This document shows positions 5,466-7,066 of a stretch of 7,066 bases of DNA, one piece after another. A program made the translations under genes and the position numbers. The stretch's first letter is position 1, and every line of letters begins with the position of its first letter. The stretch lies in the NCBI GenBank assembly GCA_900322165.1, contig ONYR01000046.1, positions 1 through 7,066 of the forward strand. Reading direction: 5' to 3'. This stretch comes from an uncultured Eubacteriales bacterium (GTDB lineage Bacteria; Bacillota; Clostridia; Lachnospirales; Bianqueaceae). The notes below the pieces were generated by a model, which was given only the letters and a program-made list of their open reading frames with translations, was not told the DNA's origin and did no database searches.

Positions 5466-7066
5466 CAGCATTACTTATCATCATCGCTGCGATCGCTTTG
5501 CTCATCGTTGGCTACATTACCTACGGCAGCTGGCTGGCAAAGCAGTGGGGAGTGGATTCTTCCAGAACGACTCCCGCGCATACCATGGAAGATGGTGTTG
5601 ACTACGTCGCTGCACCGCCTGCAGTCCTGATGGGCCATCACTTCTCTTCAATCGCCGGCGCAGGCCCGATCAACGGCCCCATTCAGGCATCGGTCTTCGG
5701 ATGGGTTCCGGTTTTCCTCTGGTGCGTCCTGGGCGGTATCTTCTTCGGCGGCCTGCAGGACTTCGGTTCTCTGTTTGCCTCCGTACGCCATGACGGAAAA
5801 TCCGTCGGTGAAATCATCAAGGACTCCATGGGCAAGCGTGCTCAGAAGCTTTTCACAATCTTCGCGCTGCTCGTTCTGATCCTGGTTATCGCGTCCTTTG
5901 TCAACGTCGTTGCCGGTACCTTCTTTACGCCGGATGACGCTGCGGTTACCTTCGGCTTCGTTACGAATCCGACCGGAAACCAGACGACCGCGATGATCTC
6001 CCTTCTGTTCATCGTACTGGCTATCATCTACGGTGTTCTTACCAACCGCATGGGCGTCAAGACTGCTCCGGCTACCGTGATCGGTATTGTCGGCATCGTC
6101 CTGATCGTTGTCCTTGGTCTGAACGTCGGTTTCGCGATGAGCCGCACCGCATGGATCATCTTCATCGGCGCGTACATCACGATCGCTTCCCTGATTCCTG
6201 TCTGGATCATGCTGCAGCCTCGTGACTACCTCTCCAGCTTCCTTCTTTACGCGATGATGATCGTTGCCATCTGCGGTATCTTCTTCTCCGCATTCGCGCA
6301 CACGACCACCTTTGAGATCCCGGCCTTCACCGGCTGGTCCACCAAGATCGGCACGCTGTTCCCGGCTCTGTTCATCACGGTTGCCTGCGGTGCATGCTCC
6401 GGTTTCCATTCTCTGATCTCCACCGGTACCTCTTCCAAGCAGCTTGACAACGAAGCACACGCTAAGCCCATCGGCTACGGCTCCATGCTGATCGAGTCTG
6501 CGCTGGGTATCATCTCCCTGATCGCTGTTGGTATGGTCTTCACCAAGTATCTTGACGGCGGTTTCGGTTCTCCCTCCGCTGCTTTCGCAGGCGGTATCGC
6601 TCTGATGTTCGCAGGCGAGACGACTGGCGTTTACAAGACGATCTACGCGCTTCTGACCCTTGCGGTTTCCGTATTCGCGCTGACCTCTCTTGATACCGGT
6701 ACCCGTCTGTCCCGTTTCATGTTCGGTGAGCTCTTCCTTAAGGAAGGCGAGGCAACCTGGAAGGATGCCAAAGGCGCTCGCAAGCTTCTTGCTCATCCGC
6801 TGTTCGGTACCCTGTTCATGGTTATCATCGGCTGCGTCCTCGGTGCGCTCTCTCTGAACCAGATCTGGGGCCTGTTCGGTGCTGCGAACCAGCTGCTGGC
6901 CGGCATCGCGCTGATGGCTGTCTGCGCATGGCTTGGCGACGTTGGCAAGAACAACAAGATGTTCTACTTCCCGATGGCATTCATGCTCATCGCGACCCTG
7001 ACCTCCCTGTGCATCACCACGATCAAGAAGATCGGTCTCATCGCTTCCGGCGCTGCTGCCTGGGGC
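5462..7066 (+). CDS. cstA: Carbon starvation protein CstA-family transporter, C-terminus cut by window edge
   Basis: A many-pass inner-membrane protein, open from the ATG to the window end (535 codons, no stop). It carries CstA hallmarks: DGVDYV (44-49), GHHFSSIAGAGPI (58-70), QPRDYLSS (252-259), CGACSGFHS (309-317), TSSKQL, SLDTGTR (409-415) and GLFGAANQ (470-477). At least ten hydrophobic segments are seen. Members of this family take up pyruvate (E. coli BtsT and CstA) and have been linked to peptide uptake during starvation; the substrate here is not fixed by sequence. Enterobacterial forms are about 700 residues and many Bacillota forms are shorter, so the missing part cannot be sized. 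The ribosome site AAAGGAGAG lies about 8 bases before the ATG, which overlaps the previous stop by 4 bases. Codons are highly selective (ATC, CTG, GGC, GGT, GTT, TCC), unlike its neighbours, which implies strong expression. Being third in the unit, it may also have an internal promoter. Confidence 0.95.
   Translation, partial: MTALLIIIAAIALLIVGYITYGSWLAKQWGVDSSRTTPAHTMEDGVDYVAAPPAVLMGHHFSSIAGAGPINGPIQASVFGWVPVFLWCVLGGIFFGGLQDFGSLFASVRHDGKSVGEIIKDSMGKRAQKLFTIFALLVLILVIASFVNVVAGTFFTPDDAAVTFGFVTNPTGNQTTAMISLLFIVLAIIYGVLTNRMGVKTAPATVIGIVGIVLIVVLGLNVGFAMSRTAWIIFIGAYITIASLIPVWIMLQPRDYLSSFLLYAMMIVAICGIFFSAFAHTTTFEIPAFTGWSTKIGTLFPALFITVACGACSGFHSLISTGTSSKQLDNEAHAKPIGYGSMLIESALGIISLIAVGMVFTKYLDGGFGSPSAAFAGGIALMFAGETTGVYKTIYALLTLAVSVFALTSLDTGTRLSRFMFGELFLKEGEATWKDAKGARKLLAHPLFGTLFMVIIGCVLGALSLNQIWGLFGAANQLLAGIALMAVCAWLGDVGKNNKMFYFPMAFMLIATLTSLCITTIKKIGLIASGAAAWG

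Noticed and set aside
5648..6796. A 382-codon open frame on the minus strand inside cstA
   Set aside because: It is exactly opposite a clear CstA gene, its product is a low-complexity polar chain rich in Asp, Arg, Gly and Glu, and such frames arise from strong codon bias on the other strand. No ribosome site or promoter supports it.
1..7066. Whole-window search for CRISPR arrays, insertion-sequence ends, tRNA genes and known riboswitch forms
   Set aside because: By eye I found no regularly spaced repeats, no paired terminal inverted repeats, no cloverleaf and no conserved riboswitch core; the only clear repeats are the CAG-rich tract and the short repeats near 4281-4406.

Overview
This 7 kb window looks like chromosomal DNA from a Gram-positive bacterium of the phylum Bacillota, probably a class Clostridia anaerobe of medium G+C content. 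The evidence is strong AGGAGG-type ribosome binding sites, sigma-A-like promoters with 17-base spacers, short intergenic gaps, compact rho-independent terminators, and several small proteins of a style I associate with Clostridia. This placement is inference; no rRNA or other marker gene is present. I see no tRNA, rRNA, insertion sequence, CRISPR array or prophage gene.

Layout, left to right. (1) The 3' end of a metallophosphoesterase gene (1-234) is followed 45 bases later by a MutT-type Nudix hydrolase (280-720); a hairpin terminator lies at 809-841. (2) On the minus strand is a single gene for a DUF2971-like protein (875-1759), with a near-consensus promoter that also corrects its start. 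(3) On the plus strand, a 145-residue membrane protein (2019-2456) has a 58-residue Gln/Tyr-rich, prion-like N-terminus and ends at a strong terminator (2523-2548). (4) A two-gene unit with its own extended -10 promoter encodes a large DEDDh-type 3'-5' exonuclease with a four-cysteine cluster (2669-3967) and a 100-residue unknown protein (3983-4285), closed by a 13-bp hairpin terminator (4326-4367). (5) A three-gene unit with its own promoter encodes a PH-like small protein (4516-4932), an unknown soluble 176-residue protein (4935-5465) and a CstA-family transporter (5462 to the window edge, incomplete). Its genes are 2 bases apart, then overlapping by 4.

The third unit is the most coherent functionally. 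CstA proteins import pyruvate or peptides under nutrient limitation, and the two small upstream genes are tightly coupled to it, so they may act in its control or assembly. The cstA codons are far more selective than those of its neighbours, which suggests strong expression. The first pair fits housekeeping nucleotide and phosphoester clean-up. The exonuclease unit and the DUF2971-like gene have no assigned pathway; defence or nucleic-acid quality control is possible but not shown. I found no clear multi-gene novel system. The best leads are the Cys-cluster exonuclease with its small partner, the DUF2971-like protein, the Gln/Tyr-rich membrane protein and the cstA-linked pair.
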